Shown: piece by piece, positions 1-10,308 of the stretch
Layout of the letters: each line of letters starts with the position of its first letter
Position numbering within the stretch: the first letter of the stretch is position 1
Source of the DNA: Anaerolineae bacterium
Lineage (GTDB): Bacteria > Chloroflexota > Anaerolineae > Anaerolineales > E44-bin32
Length of the DNA: 64,000 bases
Direction: 5' to 3'
Assembly: GCA_030605795.1 (NCBI GenBank)
Contig: JAUWHR010000014.1
Location: forward strand, 1 to 64,000
The notes under the pieces: model-generated
The model's database searches: none
The model's input: the letters and a program-made list of their open reading frames with translations, nothing else
Told to the model about the DNA's origin: nothing
Position numbers and translations under genes: made by a program

Positions 1-827
1 CCCACCATACTAGGACCAGTATGGGCGCCTAGCACCAGAGACATAGGACCAACTGGTCGCCAAGTGCAATCAAATCGTTGATCTACTAGCTCGCGCAGCA
101 TAGCCGCCCCTTCGAGATTGTATGAATGGAGCACCTGCACCCGCAATGCACTGCCAGGCGCATGCTGTTTAGCCATCAGATCCACTAACCCTTTTACCGC
201 TCCCTTGAATGTTCGTACCTGACCAAGTTGCACATAAGTACCGTTCACTTTTTCCACCCCGATTAGCGGCTTGATATTCAGCACCGAGGCGATTAACCCT
301 TTCATGTGACTGATGCGTCCGCCGTGAATCAAGTACTTGAGTTCTTTCAGTGTGTACATGCTGTCGCTGGCAGCACCGATACGCTCCATCAAAGCCAGAA
401 TTTGCTCTTTCGGCCAACCAGCTTTCGCTGCTCGGGCCGCCGCCTCCACCTGCCACCCCGCTGCAGCTGACAGTGTCTTGGTATCTACGATGGTGATGTT
501 CGCCTTTTCCACTAGCGCCGCTCCTGCCTGAGCGGCGTTGAATGTGCCGCTTAGACCTGAAGTCAAATGAATGGACAGAATGTCTGGGTCGGCGACTGCC
601 AACTGCCGATAAGTCTCGGCAAAATCGCCCGCCGAGGGCTGCGACGTGATAGGGAGGCTGTCAGTCGCTGCCAACAAGCGATAGAATTCGTCCGGTTGGA
701 TGTCCACGCCTTCGCGGTAGGATTTGTCTTCAAGGGTAACGATGAGAGGCACAACGTGAATACCTAATTCGGATATTTGCTCAGGGGATAGGCTTATGTC
801 TGTTCCACTATCAGTTACTATTTGCAT
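1..827 (-). CDS. DegV family protein (fatty-acid-binding), partial: C-terminus runs off window start
   Basis: Manual translation of the minus strand from ATG at 827: MQIVTDSGTDISLSPEQISELGIHVVPLIVTLEDKSYREGVDIQPDEFYRLLAATDSLPITSQPSAGDFAETY...ILSIHLTSGLSGTFNAA...; typical DegV N-terminus. Absent from ORF track because no stop lies inside the window. Confidence 0.9.
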   Translation of the reverse strand, partial: MQIVTDSGTDISLSPEQISELGIHVVPLIVTLEDKSYREGVDIQPDEFYRLLAATDSLPITSQPSAGDFAETYRQLAVADPDILSIHLTSGLSGTFNAAQAGAALVEKANITIVDTKTLSAAAGWQVEAAARAAKAGWPKEQILALMERIGAASDSMYTLKELKYLIHGGRISHMKGLIASVLNIKPLIGVEKVNGTYVQLGQVRTFKGAVKGLVDLMAKQHAPGSALRVQVLHSYNLEGAAMLRELVDQRFDCTWRPVGPMSLVLGAHTGPSMV

Positions 828-977
828 CTTTACTCTCCTTTGCGAGCTAATCTCAGTTCCAACTGTCACTGTTCAAGAATGACATCCAAGTGTAGCAGCT
901 TTTCCGACAACAGACGCCTGCCAACGTCGATGCGCCCTTCACTCTTAATTAAAATTCCTAACTACAAACGACTAAAT

Positions 978-3668
978 CTACTCCTTCAACACCGCATGCG
1001 CCGCAGCCAACCTGGCCACCGGCACCCGGAAAGGTGAACAGGACACATAATTAAGCCCAATCATATGGCAGAACTCGACCGAGCTGGGCTCACCGCCGTG
1101 CTCACCACAAATGCCTATCTCCAGATCAGGCTTAACGCTACGCCCTTTCTCCACGGTCATCTTCATTAAGACACCTACGCCATCTCGGTCCACAACCTCA
1201 AAGGGGTTCTTTGGCAAAATCCCCCGTTCCACATAGTCAAGCAGGAATTTTCCCTCGGCATCATCCCGGGAGACACCGTAAGTCATTTGGGTCAAATCGT
1301 TGGTGCCAAAAGAGAAGAAATCAGCGTATTCGGCGATCTCGTTGGCAGTGATGGCCGCTCGTGGGATCTCGATCATTGTGCCAAATTTGTAGGTCACTTC
1401 TATGCCCTTCTCGGCCATTACATCCTTGGCTACCCTCTCCAACTTCTCCCGCTCTAGTTTCAGTTCGTTGACATGACTCGTCAAGGGGATCATGATCTCA
1501 GGATGAACCTTTATCCCCTCTTCGGTCATGTTGCATGCCGCCTCAAAAATGGCGCGCACCTGCATCTCGGTGAGTCCCTTGTACATGATCCCCGCTCGAC
1601 AACCACGCAGACCCATCATGGGGTTGACTTCCCACATGCTGTTGACTACCTGGAGCATATTTTCTTTCTCTGCCAGTTCATCAGGATCATCTTTGCTGAA
1701 GCGCAATCGAGCTACCTCCTCAATCAGCTCCTCTCGCGGTGGTAGGAACTCGTGCATTGGTGGGTCAATAAGACGGATGATTACCGGCAGGCCAGACATG
1801 GCTCGGAAGATGCCCTCGAAATCCTCCCGCTGGAATGGCAGCAGTTTGTCCAGGCAGGCTTGACGTTCTTCATCGTTCTCAGCCATGATCATCTTTACAA
1901 CAATGGGCCGCCGTTCCTCCTCAAAGAACATGTGCTCAGTGCGGCACAAACCAATCCCTTCCGCACCGAAAGCCCGACCTTTAGCCGCGTCTTTAGGGTA
2001 GTCGGCATTGGTCCACACCCCCAATCGCCGCACCTCATCAGCCCAACCGAGAAGTGTGATCAACTCTCGCTCCTCCTCAAAACTAGCTTCTATGGTGGGG
2101 AGGCTGCCGGTGAAGACCTCGCCTGTAGCGCCGTCTATGGATACTAACTCACCTTCCTGGATTTCTTTGTCGTCGACGCTGAACATACGGGCATCCAGAT
2201 CGATCTTGATGGCTTCGCAACCCGCCACACAGGGCTTGCCCCACCCTCGGGCTACTACTGCCGCATGGGAGGTCATGCCTCCATGCTGGGTGAGGACTCC
2301 CCTAGCCTGTTCCATGCCGTGTATATCATCGGGGTTGGTTTCCGGCCGGATTAAAATTACCGCCTCCCCAGACTTGCCTCGTTCTGCAGCTGTGTCGGCA
2401 TCGAAGATGGCAATACCAGTGGCCGCTCCAGGTGAAGCGTTCAGTCCTGTTGCCAGTAGTTTGCCCGCCTTCCTAGCTTTCTCTACTTCGTCTGGATCGA
2501 ACCGGGGGTGAAGAAATTGGTTAACATGCTCTGGAGCAACCCGCATCAGAGCTTCTTCTTTGGTGATCAGACCTTCGTTTACCATGTCCACAGCTATTTT
2601 TGCCGCGGCTGCTGCGGTGCGCTTGCCAGTACGAGTCTGGAGCATCCACAATTTACCTCGCTCAACTGTGAACTCCACATCCTGTACATCCCGGTAGTGC
2701 TGTTCCAACAGGTCGCATATCCTTAGGAATTCTCTATGCTGCTCTGGCATGTCTTCAGCCATGTCAGCAATGGGGCTTGGGGTACGAATGCCTGCCACCA
2801 CGTCCTCACCTTGGGCATTCAGCAGATACTCGCCGTAAACCTCTTCCTCTCCAGTAGCAGGATTGCGAGTAAAAGCAACACCAGTTCCACTGTCCTTGCC
2901 CATGTTGCCAAAGACCATGGTCACTACGTTAACCGCGGTACCCAAATCGTGAGCTAAGCCTTCGACATTCCGATAAGTTGTGGCCGGCGCGCCGAACCAC
3001 GAATCGAAGACGGCGGCAATGGCCTGACGCATTTGTTCGTAGGGATCATCAGGGAATGCCTCTCCAAGCTCTTTTTTGTACAACGCTTTGAAATCCTTAA
3101 CCACGTCTTTTAACATATTGGCGGTAAGGTCAACGTCTTGACCACCTTCGGTCTTGGTCTTGTATTCATCCAGAATGCGTTCGAAGGCATGACGATCCAT
3201 GCCTTTAACAATATCGCCGAACATCTGGATGAGACGGCGATAAGCATCCAAGGCAAAGCGTTCGTTGTCAGTCAGCTTAATAATGGACTTGAGCGTTTCA
3301 GGGTTGAGTCCAATATTCAGCACGGTATCCATCATGCCCGGCATGGAAACCCGTGCCCCAGAGCGGCAAGATACGAGCAAAGGATCGGATGGATCGCCGA
3401 ACTTCTTGCCGGATTGCTTTTCAACTTCCTTCATCGCCTCCAGCACCTGATCCCACAATCCTTCAGGTAGCTTCTTGCCTGCGTCGAAATAAGCATTACA
3501 TGCCTCTGTCGTCACTGTGAAGCCCGGAGGCACCGGCACTCCGATGCGGGTCATCTCGGCAAGATTGGCGCCCTTGCCTCCCAATAACGACCTGACCCCG
3601 TCCCAAGACCCGGCTTTCTCTTCAGCCTGATCGATTTCATCGAACAGATAAACCCATTTCTGTGACAT
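978..3668 (-). CDS. ppdK: pyruvate, phosphate dikinase
   Basis: 896 aa; GGKGANLAEMTRIGVPVPPGFTVTTEAC, LTQHGGMTSHAAVVARGWGKPCVAG phosphohistidine motif, C-terminal PEP-binding domain. Confidence 0.97.
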   Translation of the reverse strand: MSQKWVYLFDEIDQAEEKAGSWDGVRSLLGGKGANLAEMTRIGVPVPPGFTVTTEACNAYFDAGKKLPEGLWDQVLEAMKEVEKQSGKKFGDPSDPLLVSCRSGARVSMPGMMDTVLNIGLNPETLKSIIKLTDNERFALDAYRRLIQMFGDIVKGMDRHAFERILDEYKTKTEGGQDVDLTANMLKDVVKDFKALYKKELGEAFPDDPYEQMRQAIAAVFDSWFGAPATTYRNVEGLAHDLGTAVNVVTMVFGNMGKDSGTGVAFTRNPATGEEEVYGEYLLNAQGEDVVAGIRTPSPIADMAEDMPEQHREFLRICDLLEQHYRDVQDVEFTVERGKLWMLQTRTGKRTAAAAAKIAVDMVNEGLITKEEALMRVAPEHVNQFLHPRFDPDEVEKARKAGKLLATGLNASPGAATGIAIFDADTAAERGKSGEAVILIRPETNPDDIHGMEQARGVLTQHGGMTSHAAVVARGWGKPCVAGCEAIKIDLDARMFSVDDKEIQEGELVSIDGATGEVFTGSLPTIEASFEEERELITLLGWADEVRRLGVWTNADYPKDAAKGRAFGAEGIGLCRTEHMFFEEERRPIVVKMIMAENDEERQACLDKLLPFQREDFEGIFRAMSGLPVIIRLIDPPMHEFLPPREELIEEVARLRFSKDDPDELAEKENMLQVVNSMWEVNPMMGLRGCRAGIMYKGLTEMQVRAIFEAACNMTEEGIKVHPEIMIPLTSHVNELKLEREKLERVAKDVMAEKGIEVTYKFGTMIEIPRAAITANEIAEYADFFSFGTNDLTQMTYGVSRDDAEGKFLLDYVERGILPKNPFEVVDRDGVGVLMKMTVEKGRSVKPDLEIGICGEHGGEPSSVEFCHMIGLNYVSCSPFRVPVARLAAAHAVLKE

Positions 3669-3785
3669 TATTCAAATCCTCCCAAGGAGAAATCATTTCC
3701 AGGATTCAGGATGTGCGCCGCGTCCGTCACGACTGCGGGCACGGCGCAAAGCATCCGCTAATAATACATCAAAATTGTTGTGATG

Positions 3786-4145
3786 TCAGGATATTATCGG
3801 AAGGCCAATCCGGATCTCGTCCCCCTCCACCCGCACCGGATAGGCCGGTATATCAACCACCGCCGGTAGTGTCAACGCTTGGCCGGTCTCCAGGTCAAAG
3901 CGGGCTCCATGACGAGGACATTCGATACCCTGCCCGTCTATCTCCCCCTCAGCCACTGGCCCATCATCATGGGAGCAGATGTCGGCGATGGCATAATACC
4001 GCCCGGCAATGTTGAATACCGCGATTAGATTACCAGCAACATCAAAGATCAGTCGCTCACCGTTCCTGATCTCATCCGTCGAAGCGATAGTCACATACTC
4101 TAATCGATCGTCGTCAAGCTGCCGATAGTTGAACATACCTCTCAC
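3786..4145 (-). CDS. Rieske-type [2Fe-2S] ferredoxin (non-heme), suf-linked
   Basis: CSHDDGPVAEGEIDGQGIECPRHGARFDLETG matches CxH...CxxH Rieske motif; adjacent to sufU. Confidence 0.9.
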   Translation of the reverse strand: MRGMFNYRQLDDDRLEYVTIASTDEIRNGERLIFDVAGNLIAVFNIAGRYYAIADICSHDDGPVAEGEIDGQGIECPRHGARFDLETGQALTLPAVVDIPAYPVRVEGDEIRIGLPIIS

Positions 4146-4202
4146 CTAAAAAACGCCGTACAATGCCAGCGAAAAATATACATCCCATTCAAGCTCTCTA
4201 TT

Positions 4203-4598
4203 TCAGGCCCATTCCTCTTCGAGCTCTTCAATCCCATAGACGCCAGCTTTCAGAACTTTTAGCGAAAGCAGCGCACACTTGAGACGGGCCGGTCCTAATT
4301 CAATTCCCAGCATCTCCAGGATGTCTTCTTTGCCCAACCCCTTGATCTCATCCAGTGTCTTTCCAACCACCGATTCAACCAGTAGATCCGCTGAAGCCTG
4401 CGCGATGGCACAGCCAACACCGGAGAAGGCGGCTTCAGTGATGCGGTCATCGTCACCCACCCGCAGATCGATCCGGATCCGATCACCACAGAGTGGGTTG
4501 TCATCTTCATAGGAATAATCATGCGGGTCGAGAGTGCCCCGCATGAGGGGATGCTTATATCGATCAATAATCTGTTCCCGATAAAGGTCTTCCATCAT
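4203..4598 (-). CDS. sufU: SUF system Fe-S scaffold / sulfurtransferase SufU
   Basis: MMEDLYREQIIDRYKHPLMRGTL...NPLCGDRIRIDL...GVGCAIAQASADLL...; start set at the internal ATG with upstream GGAG. The longer ORF (to 4847) runs into dispersed repeats. Confidence 0.9.
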   Translation of the reverse strand: MMEDLYREQIIDRYKHPLMRGTLDPHDYSYEDDNPLCGDRIRIDLRVGDDDRITEAAFSGVGCAIAQASADLLVESVVGKTLDEIKGLGKEDILEMLGIELGPARLKCALLSLKVLKAGVYGIEELEEEWA

Positions 4599-4610
4599 CA
4601 AACTCCTACC

Positions 4611-4835
4611 CCCGACCGCTCGTCCCGCGAGCGGAGCGAGACGGGACCGTTCGTCCCGCGAGCGTCGCGTAGCACCGTTCGTCCAGCTTGACTGGATCCC
4701 GTAGCCCCTCGACGGAGCCTGTCCTGAGCTTGACGAAGGGCTCGGGACCTTCGGCATAGCGGAGGGGTAGCGAGATCGTTCATCAAGCTTGACTTGACGG
4801 GACCGCTCGTCCCGCGAGCTGAGCGAGACGGGATT
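4611..4835. repeat. cluster of short dispersed palindromic repeats (GACCG(C/T)TCGTCCCGCGAGC units and related)
   Basis: GACCGYTCGTCCCGCGAGC at 4614-4632, 4645-4663, 4801-4819; CCGTTCGTCCAGCTTGACTGGATCCC at about 4675-4700; CCTGTCCTGAGCTTGACGAAGGGCTC at about 4719-4744. Confidence 0.8.
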
Positions 4836-4872
4836 ACTGATCTCCATCCCCCTCTCCCCCCAATTCTACCAG

Positions 4873-6132
4873 CTAACTAAAAATCTCCTTCACCTTATAC
4901 AAGCCATCGACCAACTGGTCAATCTCCTCCAGTGTGTTGTACAGGTAGAACGAAGCGCGGGTGGTCGCAAGCAAGTTGAACTTTTCGTGGATCGGCATGG
5001 CACAGTGGTGACCGGCGCGCACCGCGATCCCCCGATCATCGAGGATCTGGGCCACATCATGTGGGTGCACACCCTCTAACGTGAAAGAGGCCACACCGCC
5101 ACGATGCTCTGCGCTGGGTCCATAGACTCGCACACCAGGGATCTCTTCCAGCCGATCCAAGGCTCTCGCGATCAGATGTTGTTCGTGTTGGCGTACGGCC
5201 TGCATACCGAGTGAACTTAAATAATCGACTGCCGCACCAAGACCGATGCCTTGAGCGATGGGCGGCGTGCCCGCTTCGAACTTATAGGGGAGATCATTAA
5301 CCGTGAAGGAGTCCAGCCGGACTCGCTTGATCATATCACCGCCCCCCTGGAAAGGAGGCATTGCGTCCAACAACTCCTCACGACCGTATAGGATACCGAT
5401 ACCGGTTGGACCACACATCTTATGACTGGAGAACGCGAAAAAATCAACCCCAAGATTCGAGATATCCACCGGTAAGTGAGGGACGGACTGCGCCGCATCA
5501 ATCAGAACTACCGCCCCCGCCTGGTGGGCCATTTGGGTCATCTCGGTCACCGGGTTGATCGTCCCCAGCATATTGGACATATGGGTGAAGGCGACCAGCT
5601 GGGGACAGCCCTCGAGTAAGTCCTTATAGACTTCTAGATCGAGTAATCCGTCCTCGGTGACGGGGATGAAAGCCAGACGCAGTTCACGCTCCGCCGCCAG
5701 CATCTGCCATGGCACTAGATTAGAGTGGTGCTCCATTTCGGTCAGTATGATCAGGTCGCCCCGCTTTAGGTTGGCTCGACCCCAGGAGTAAGCCACCAGG
5801 TTGATCGCTTCTGTGGCGTTGCGGGTGAAGATCACCTGGCGGGGCGATGGCGCGCCGATGAAATCAGCCACTCGCTGCCGAGCATCCTCGAAGGCTTCAG
5901 TGGCTTCCTCCGCCAGACGGTGGATCCCACGGTGGATGTTGGCGTTCTGATGTTGGTAAAAAGAAGTCACCGCCTCAATCACCTGGCTCGGTTTCTGTGT
6001 GGTCGCGGCTGAGTCGAGGTAGACCAAGGGTACCCCAGGATGTATCTCCCGCGATATCACCGGAAAATCAGCTCGAATACTATCAACATCCAATACAGCA
6101 ATTTCAGAACCATTAGGCATTACTAGCTCCAT
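4873..6132 (-). CDS. sufS: cysteine desulfurase SufS
   Basis: VYLDSAATTQKP, HHSNLVPWQ, SSHKMCGPTGIGILYG, RAGHHCAMP; class-V aminotransferase of SufS type. Confidence 0.96.
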   Translation of the reverse strand: MELVMPNGSEIAVLDVDSIRADFPVISREIHPGVPLVYLDSAATTQKPSQVIEAVTSFYQHQNANIHRGIHRLAEEATEAFEDARQRVADFIGAPSPRQVIFTRNATEAINLVAYSWGRANLKRGDLIILTEMEHHSNLVPWQMLAAERELRLAFIPVTEDGLLDLEVYKDLLEGCPQLVAFTHMSNMLGTINPVTEMTQMAHQAGAVVLIDAAQSVPHLPVDISNLGVDFFAFSSHKMCGPTGIGILYGREELLDAMPPFQGGGDMIKRVRLDSFTVNDLPYKFEAGTPPIAQGIGLGAAVDYLSSLGMQAVRQHEQHLIARALDRLEEIPGVRVYGPSAEHRGGVASFTLEGVHPHDVAQILDDRGIAVRAGHHCAMPIHEKFNLLATTRASFYLYNTLEEIDQLVDGLYKVKEIFS

Positions 6133-6135
6133 CCC

Positions 6136-6441
6136 TTATTTCCGTCGTGATCGGGAACGGCGTCTGGTCGCCGGTCGTATTTTATCGCTATTTTGTAGAT
6201 ACCAAAGAACTCGATCCGGGACCATCCAGCCGTTTGTGAGGTAAATATCCTCGACAAACTGAACGGCGACCATCTTCCTGTCCGCTTGTACGACCACCCC
6301 CCTAAGCCAGTCGCGAACGCGCTCGCCCTCACGGTTATGATCACAGTAGACTTCAACCCGGTCACCCACCTTGTAGGGTTTTTTCTGGATTCGGCTCACT
6401 TCCATCGGATTGATACTAATTTTCGTCACTATCTCCCCCAA
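6136..6441 (-). CDS. small basic hypothetical protein within suf operon (possible SH3/Tudor-like fold)
   Basis: 101-aa ORF tightly spaced between sufD and sufS on the same strand; VGDRVEVYCDHNREGERVRDWLRGVVVQADRKMVAVQF; Arg/Lys-rich C-terminus. Confidence 0.7.
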   Translation of the reverse strand: MGEIVTKISINPMEVSRIQKKPYKVGDRVEVYCDHNREGERVRDWLRGVVVQADRKMVAVQFVEDIYLTNGWMVPDRVLWYLQNSDKIRPATRRRSRSRRK

Positions 6442-6477
6442 GGAGAATATAAGGCAAGCCCGTTCGCCTGCCGACGG

Positions 6478-7830
6478 TTACATCTTCGCTAGCTTTTTGT
6501 CGATCATGCGCTGAAAGCGATCTCGCACACTTTCGAAGGGAATGCGCTCCATGATTGGCGTGAAGAAGCCATCAATGACCATCCGTTCCGCTTCTCTACG
6601 TGGCAGACCACGCGACATGAGGTAGAAAATCGGTTCATCCTCTAACTGCCCAACCGTCGCACCGTGGGTACAACGGACATCGTCAGCTAGGATCTCAAGA
6701 CCTGGGATCGAATCAGCTCGAGCCTGTTTACTTAAGATCAAATTGCGGTTAGCCTGGTAGCCATCCGTTTGCTGCGCACCAGGCGCGACGTAAATCATCC
6801 CTTGCCACACCGAACGGCTTCGATCCAACAGCGCCCCCTTGAAAAGCAAGTCGCTGGTGGTGCGCGGCGCCGAGTGGTTCTGCTGGGTATCGTGATCCAG
6901 GTGTTGAACCCCGTCGGCGAAGTAGAAGGCTGACATGCGGCTCTCGGCCCCCTCACCTAAGAGGTTAATCTCACTGAAATTTTTTGTCAAATGGCTACCC
7001 ACACCACCATAGATCCAATCCAGGCGAGCATCGCGGCCTACATGCGCCCGTTCATGGGTGAAATTCCACACATGCTGGCCAAGACTTTGTACTTCGATGA
7101 AAGTCAAACTGGCGCCATCTCCGACGCCAATCTCGACAATTCCTGCATGCGCCGATTGTCCACTAGGCGCCGTTGGCGAAGCTGTTTCGTGCATGTAGGT
7201 TACCGATGCCCCCTCCCCAACAATCAACAGCACGCGGCTGAAATACGCCGCCTGCGATCCTGGAGCCCAAAAGATCGAGTGCAACGGCTGCTTAACCTCG
7301 ACCCCTGGAGGCACATAGAGTAGAACCCCATGCTCACTCATGGTTGCTGCCAGGGCTGAAAATTTTCCCTCCTCGTCAGGGACTATCGCTCCTAGGTGGG
7401 CTTTCAGCAGGTCATCGTGCTCCCGCACAGCGGTAGCCCAATCCACCGCGATCACACTATTTTCTGCCAGCTCTTGGCCACCCTCTACAATGGAAGGGAA
7501 TCCAGGGCGCAAAACAAGCAACCAACCGTGCGGGTCGTTGGTCAATGGCTTGAGCAGCTCCGGATCCACCGAGATATCTTCCGCCGGCTTTAGCACCAAT
7601 TCGTCAGCCGGCAGATTACGGATATCGGTACGTCGCCAGGGCTCATCCTTCAGGTTTGGCATTGGCATTGAGCGATATGCCTGCCAAGCATCCCAGCGAC
7701 GTTCCGCCAACCATGTGGGTTCTTCCAAACGTTTAGATACGCTTATCACGTCGGCTTCTGTGAAGGGAAATTCAGGCGCGACTGTTGGGCGAACCTTGTG
7801 CTTCCGACGGATAATGGTGCTAGTACTCAT
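6478..7830 (-). CDS. sufD: Fe-S cluster assembly protein SufD
   Basis: 450 aa SufB/SufD fold; DHDTQQNHSAPRTTSDLLFKGALLDRSRSVWQGMIYV; C-terminal YLMSRGLPRREAERMVIDGFF. Confidence 0.95.
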   Translation of the reverse strand: MSTSTIIRRKHKVRPTVAPEFPFTEADVISVSKRLEEPTWLAERRWDAWQAYRSMPMPNLKDEPWRRTDIRNLPADELVLKPAEDISVDPELLKPLTNDPHGWLLVLRPGFPSIVEGGQELAENSVIAVDWATAVREHDDLLKAHLGAIVPDEEGKFSALAATMSEHGVLLYVPPGVEVKQPLHSIFWAPGSQAAYFSRVLLIVGEGASVTYMHETASPTAPSGQSAHAGIVEIGVGDGASLTFIEVQSLGQHVWNFTHERAHVGRDARLDWIYGGVGSHLTKNFSEINLLGEGAESRMSAFYFADGVQHLDHDTQQNHSAPRTTSDLLFKGALLDRSRSVWQGMIYVAPGAQQTDGYQANRNLILSKQARADSIPGLEILADDVRCTHGATVGQLEDEPIFYLMSRGLPRREAERMVIDGFFTPIMERIPFESVRDRFQRMIDKKLAKM

Positions 7831-7898
7831 TCCGGTGTCTTCCTCAATTGACCGCTTAAAAAATACGGCCGGTCCCTGTCGGCTTGCAGGGACAACGG

Positions 7899-9311
7899 CT
7901 AACCGATCGAACCTTCCATCTGTATCTGAATCAAACGGTTCATTTCAACCGCATACTCCATTGGCAACTCTTTCACCAATGGCTCGATGAATCCCGAGAC
8001 AACCATCGTGGTCGCCTCTCCCACACTCAAACCACGGCTCATCAGATAAAACAATTGCTCCTCGCCCACCCTGCTCACCGAAGCCTCATGGCCGATGTTC
8101 ACCTCGTCCACGTCAATTTCGATGTAGGGATAGGTATCAGAACGCGATTGTGGGTCGAGCAACAGAGCGTCACAGACTACTTTAGAGCGCGATCCCACTG
8201 CGTTCTTCTGAACCTTGAGCAGACCGCGGTAAGAAGCCCTCCCACCGCCTTGGCTGATTGACTTGGAGGTAATCTTGCTCGATGTGTTAGCCGCGGCATG
8301 GATAACCTTACCCCCGGTGTCCTGATGCTGCCCATTTGTGGCGAAGGCCATTGAAAGGATCTCGCCATGTGCCCCTTCACCCACCAAATAGCAAGATGGA
8401 TACTTCATCGTCAGCTTACTGCCGATGTTGGCGTCAATCCATTCCATCGTGGCATCTTCGTGGACTATCGCCCGTTGGGTAACCAGGTTGTAAACATTGG
8501 TCGACCAGTTCTGGATCGTGGTATAGCGACAGCGAGCACCTTTCTTGACCACGATCTCAATCACACCGCTGTGAAAAGAGTTGGTAGTATAAGTCGGCGC
8601 CGTGCAACCCTCTACGTAGTGTACCCGCGCACCCTCATCGACGATGATCAGTGTGCGTTCAAATTGACCGATGTTGGCTACATTAAGCCGGAAGTAAGCC
8701 TGCAGCGGAAGTTCGACATTCACTCCCGGCGGCACGTAGACGAAGGAACCTCCTGACCACACGGCGCTATTCAGGGCCGCAAATTTGTTGTCGCTGATCG
8801 GGACCACTTTGCTGAAGTACTCTCGGAACAGGTCCTCATGTTGTTGCAGGCCTTCTTCGATCCTGACGAAGATTACCCCCTGCTCCTGGAGGTGCTCCTG
8901 TATGCTGTGGTAAACCATCTCCGACTCGTATTGAGCTCCCACCCCCGCCAGGAACTTCTGTTCCGCTTCTGGGATCCCCAACCTGTCGAAGGTCTCTTTG
9001 ATCGTATCGGGCACATCATCCCAGGATCGACTCTCCTGCTCGGCTGGCCGAACGTAATAATAAATATCGTCCAGGTCGAGCTTGGAGATGTCCCCACCCC
9101 AGACGGGCATCGGACGGGATTGATAGTGCTCAAGTGCCTTGAGCCGGAACTCAAGCATCCAATCTGGTTCACCCTTTATCCGTGATATTTGCTCCACCAC
9201 CCCACGGTCGAGCCCTTTGCCGGTTTTAAAGACCGAAACATCTGGATCACTAAAACCGTACTTATTTCGATCGATCCCTTCTAAGTACTCTAGATCCGTA
9301 TCTGCCGGCAT
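7899..9311 (-). CDS. sufB: Fe-S cluster assembly protein SufB
   Basis: 470 aa; [49 protein letters not shown]; canonical SufB motifs. Confidence 0.97.
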   Translation of the reverse strand: MPADTDLEYLEGIDRNKYGFSDPDVSVFKTGKGLDRGVVEQISRIKGEPDWMLEFRLKALEHYQSRPMPVWGGDISKLDLDDIYYYVRPAEQESRSWDDVPDTIKETFDRLGIPEAEQKFLAGVGAQYESEMVYHSIQEHLQEQGVIFVRIEEGLQQHEDLFREYFSKVVPISDNKFAALNSAVWSGGSFVYVPPGVNVELPLQAYFRLNVANIGQFERTLIIVDEGARVHYVEGCTAPTYTTNSFHSGVIEIVVKKGARCRYTTIQNWSTNVYNLVTQRAIVHEDATMEWIDANIGSKLTMKYPSCYLVGEGAHGEILSMAFATNGQHQDTGGKVIHAAANTSSKITSKSISQGGGRASYRGLLKVQKNAVGSRSKVVCDALLLDPQSRSDTYPYIEIDVDEVNIGHEASVSRVGEEQLFYLMSRGLSVGEATTMVVSGFIEPLVKELPMEYAVEMNRLIQIQMEGSIG

Positions 9312-9314
9312 TTA

Positions 9315-10094
9315 TTACTCCACCACGCTACCGTTGTGTCTCTCACGAATCCAATCGTAACCATGTTCTTCTAAGTGCTCAGCCAGATCTGCGCCTCCGG
9401 ATTCAACGATCCGTCCATCGAGCATGATATGGACATGGTCAGGCTTGATATAGTTTAATATCCGCTGGTAGTGGGTGATAATCAGCACGCCCAACTCGGG
9501 ACCGGCAAGCGCATCTACACCTGAGGCTACAATACGCAGCGCATCGATGTCAAGTCCCGAATCGGTTTCGTCCAGAACGGCGATTTCCGGTTCCAGGACC
9601 GCCATCTGCAGGATCTCGGCCCGCTTCTTCTCGCCTCCCGAAAAACCCTCATTCAGATAGCGACCGGCAAACTCATGAGGCATTTGGAGCAGATCCATCT
9701 TCTCCTTTAACATCTTGCGGAACTTGGGGATGGAAATACCTTTCTCGTCTGGGTTATCAGCCCTGAGTCGGGCGTTGATTGCCGATCGCAGAAAGTTGGC
9801 CAGCGATACGCCGGGGATCGCCACTGGATATTGAAAAGCTAGGAAAAGACCCAACCGAGCACGTTCATCAGGCTCCAGGTCTTCCAGGTCTCGACCATTG
9901 AAAAGCATCTGTCCCTGAGTTACGTCGTACTTGGGGTGCCCCATCAAGGCGTAAGCGAGAGTGGATTTTCCTGTACCGTTCGGGCCCATCAAGGCATGGA
10001 TTTCACCTTGACCTACCATAAGATCAACCCCCTTTAATATCTTGGTATCCTCGACAGCAACGTGAAGATCACGTATCTCCAGAGTGGCAGCCAT
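9315..10094 (-). CDS. sufC: Fe-S cluster assembly ATPase SufC
   Basis: GPNGTGKSTLAYALMGHPKYDVTQG, EGFSGGEKKRAEILQMAVLEPEIAVLDETDSGLDIDAL. Confidence 0.98.
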   Translation of the reverse strand: MAATLEIRDLHVAVEDTKILKGVDLMVGQGEIHALMGPNGTGKSTLAYALMGHPKYDVTQGQMLFNGRDLEDLEPDERARLGLFLAFQYPVAIPGVSLANFLRSAINARLRADNPDEKGISIPKFRKMLKEKMDLLQMPHEFAGRYLNEGFSGGEKKRAEILQMAVLEPEIAVLDETDSGLDIDALRIVASGVDALAGPELGVLIITHYQRILNYIKPDHVHIMLDGRIVESGGADLAEHLEEHGYDWIRERHNGSVVE

Positions 10095-10182
10095 TCACAA
10101 ACCTCCAGCCGCGGCTCGCGCGGCTTATTGCCTGGGTATTAGGGCGGATTATAGCACGTCGATTCCAACGTGTCAATAATTG

Positions 10183-10272
10183 TGATAAATATCATAAATA
10201 TTCATCCTTTGGTGTCCTGTTAGTGTATAAATAAGCCTCAATTGTATATAAATGATAAATATCTGAAATATT
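10183..10272. promoter_or_regulatory. paired candidate operator sites in the sufC/sufR divergent intergenic region
   Basis: TGATAAATATCATAAATATT (10183-10202) and TGATAAATATCTGAAATATT (10253-10272), 18/20 identical, AT-rich, partly palindromic. Confidence 0.5.
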
Positions 10273-10308
10273 GACGTTTCATGATCATCCGGTTATACTG
10301 CTAAGTAT

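Noticed and set aside
1473-2957. Multiple plus-strand ORFs (72-167 aa) over ppdK
   Set aside because: Antisense shadows of a well-supported 896-aa gene; no recognisable domains.
4599-4847. N-terminal extension of SufU in the ORF track (MEISNPVSLSSRDERSRQ...)
   Set aside because: It is translated dispersed-repeat DNA; the internal ATG at 4598 with GGAG upstream fits the SufU N-terminus.
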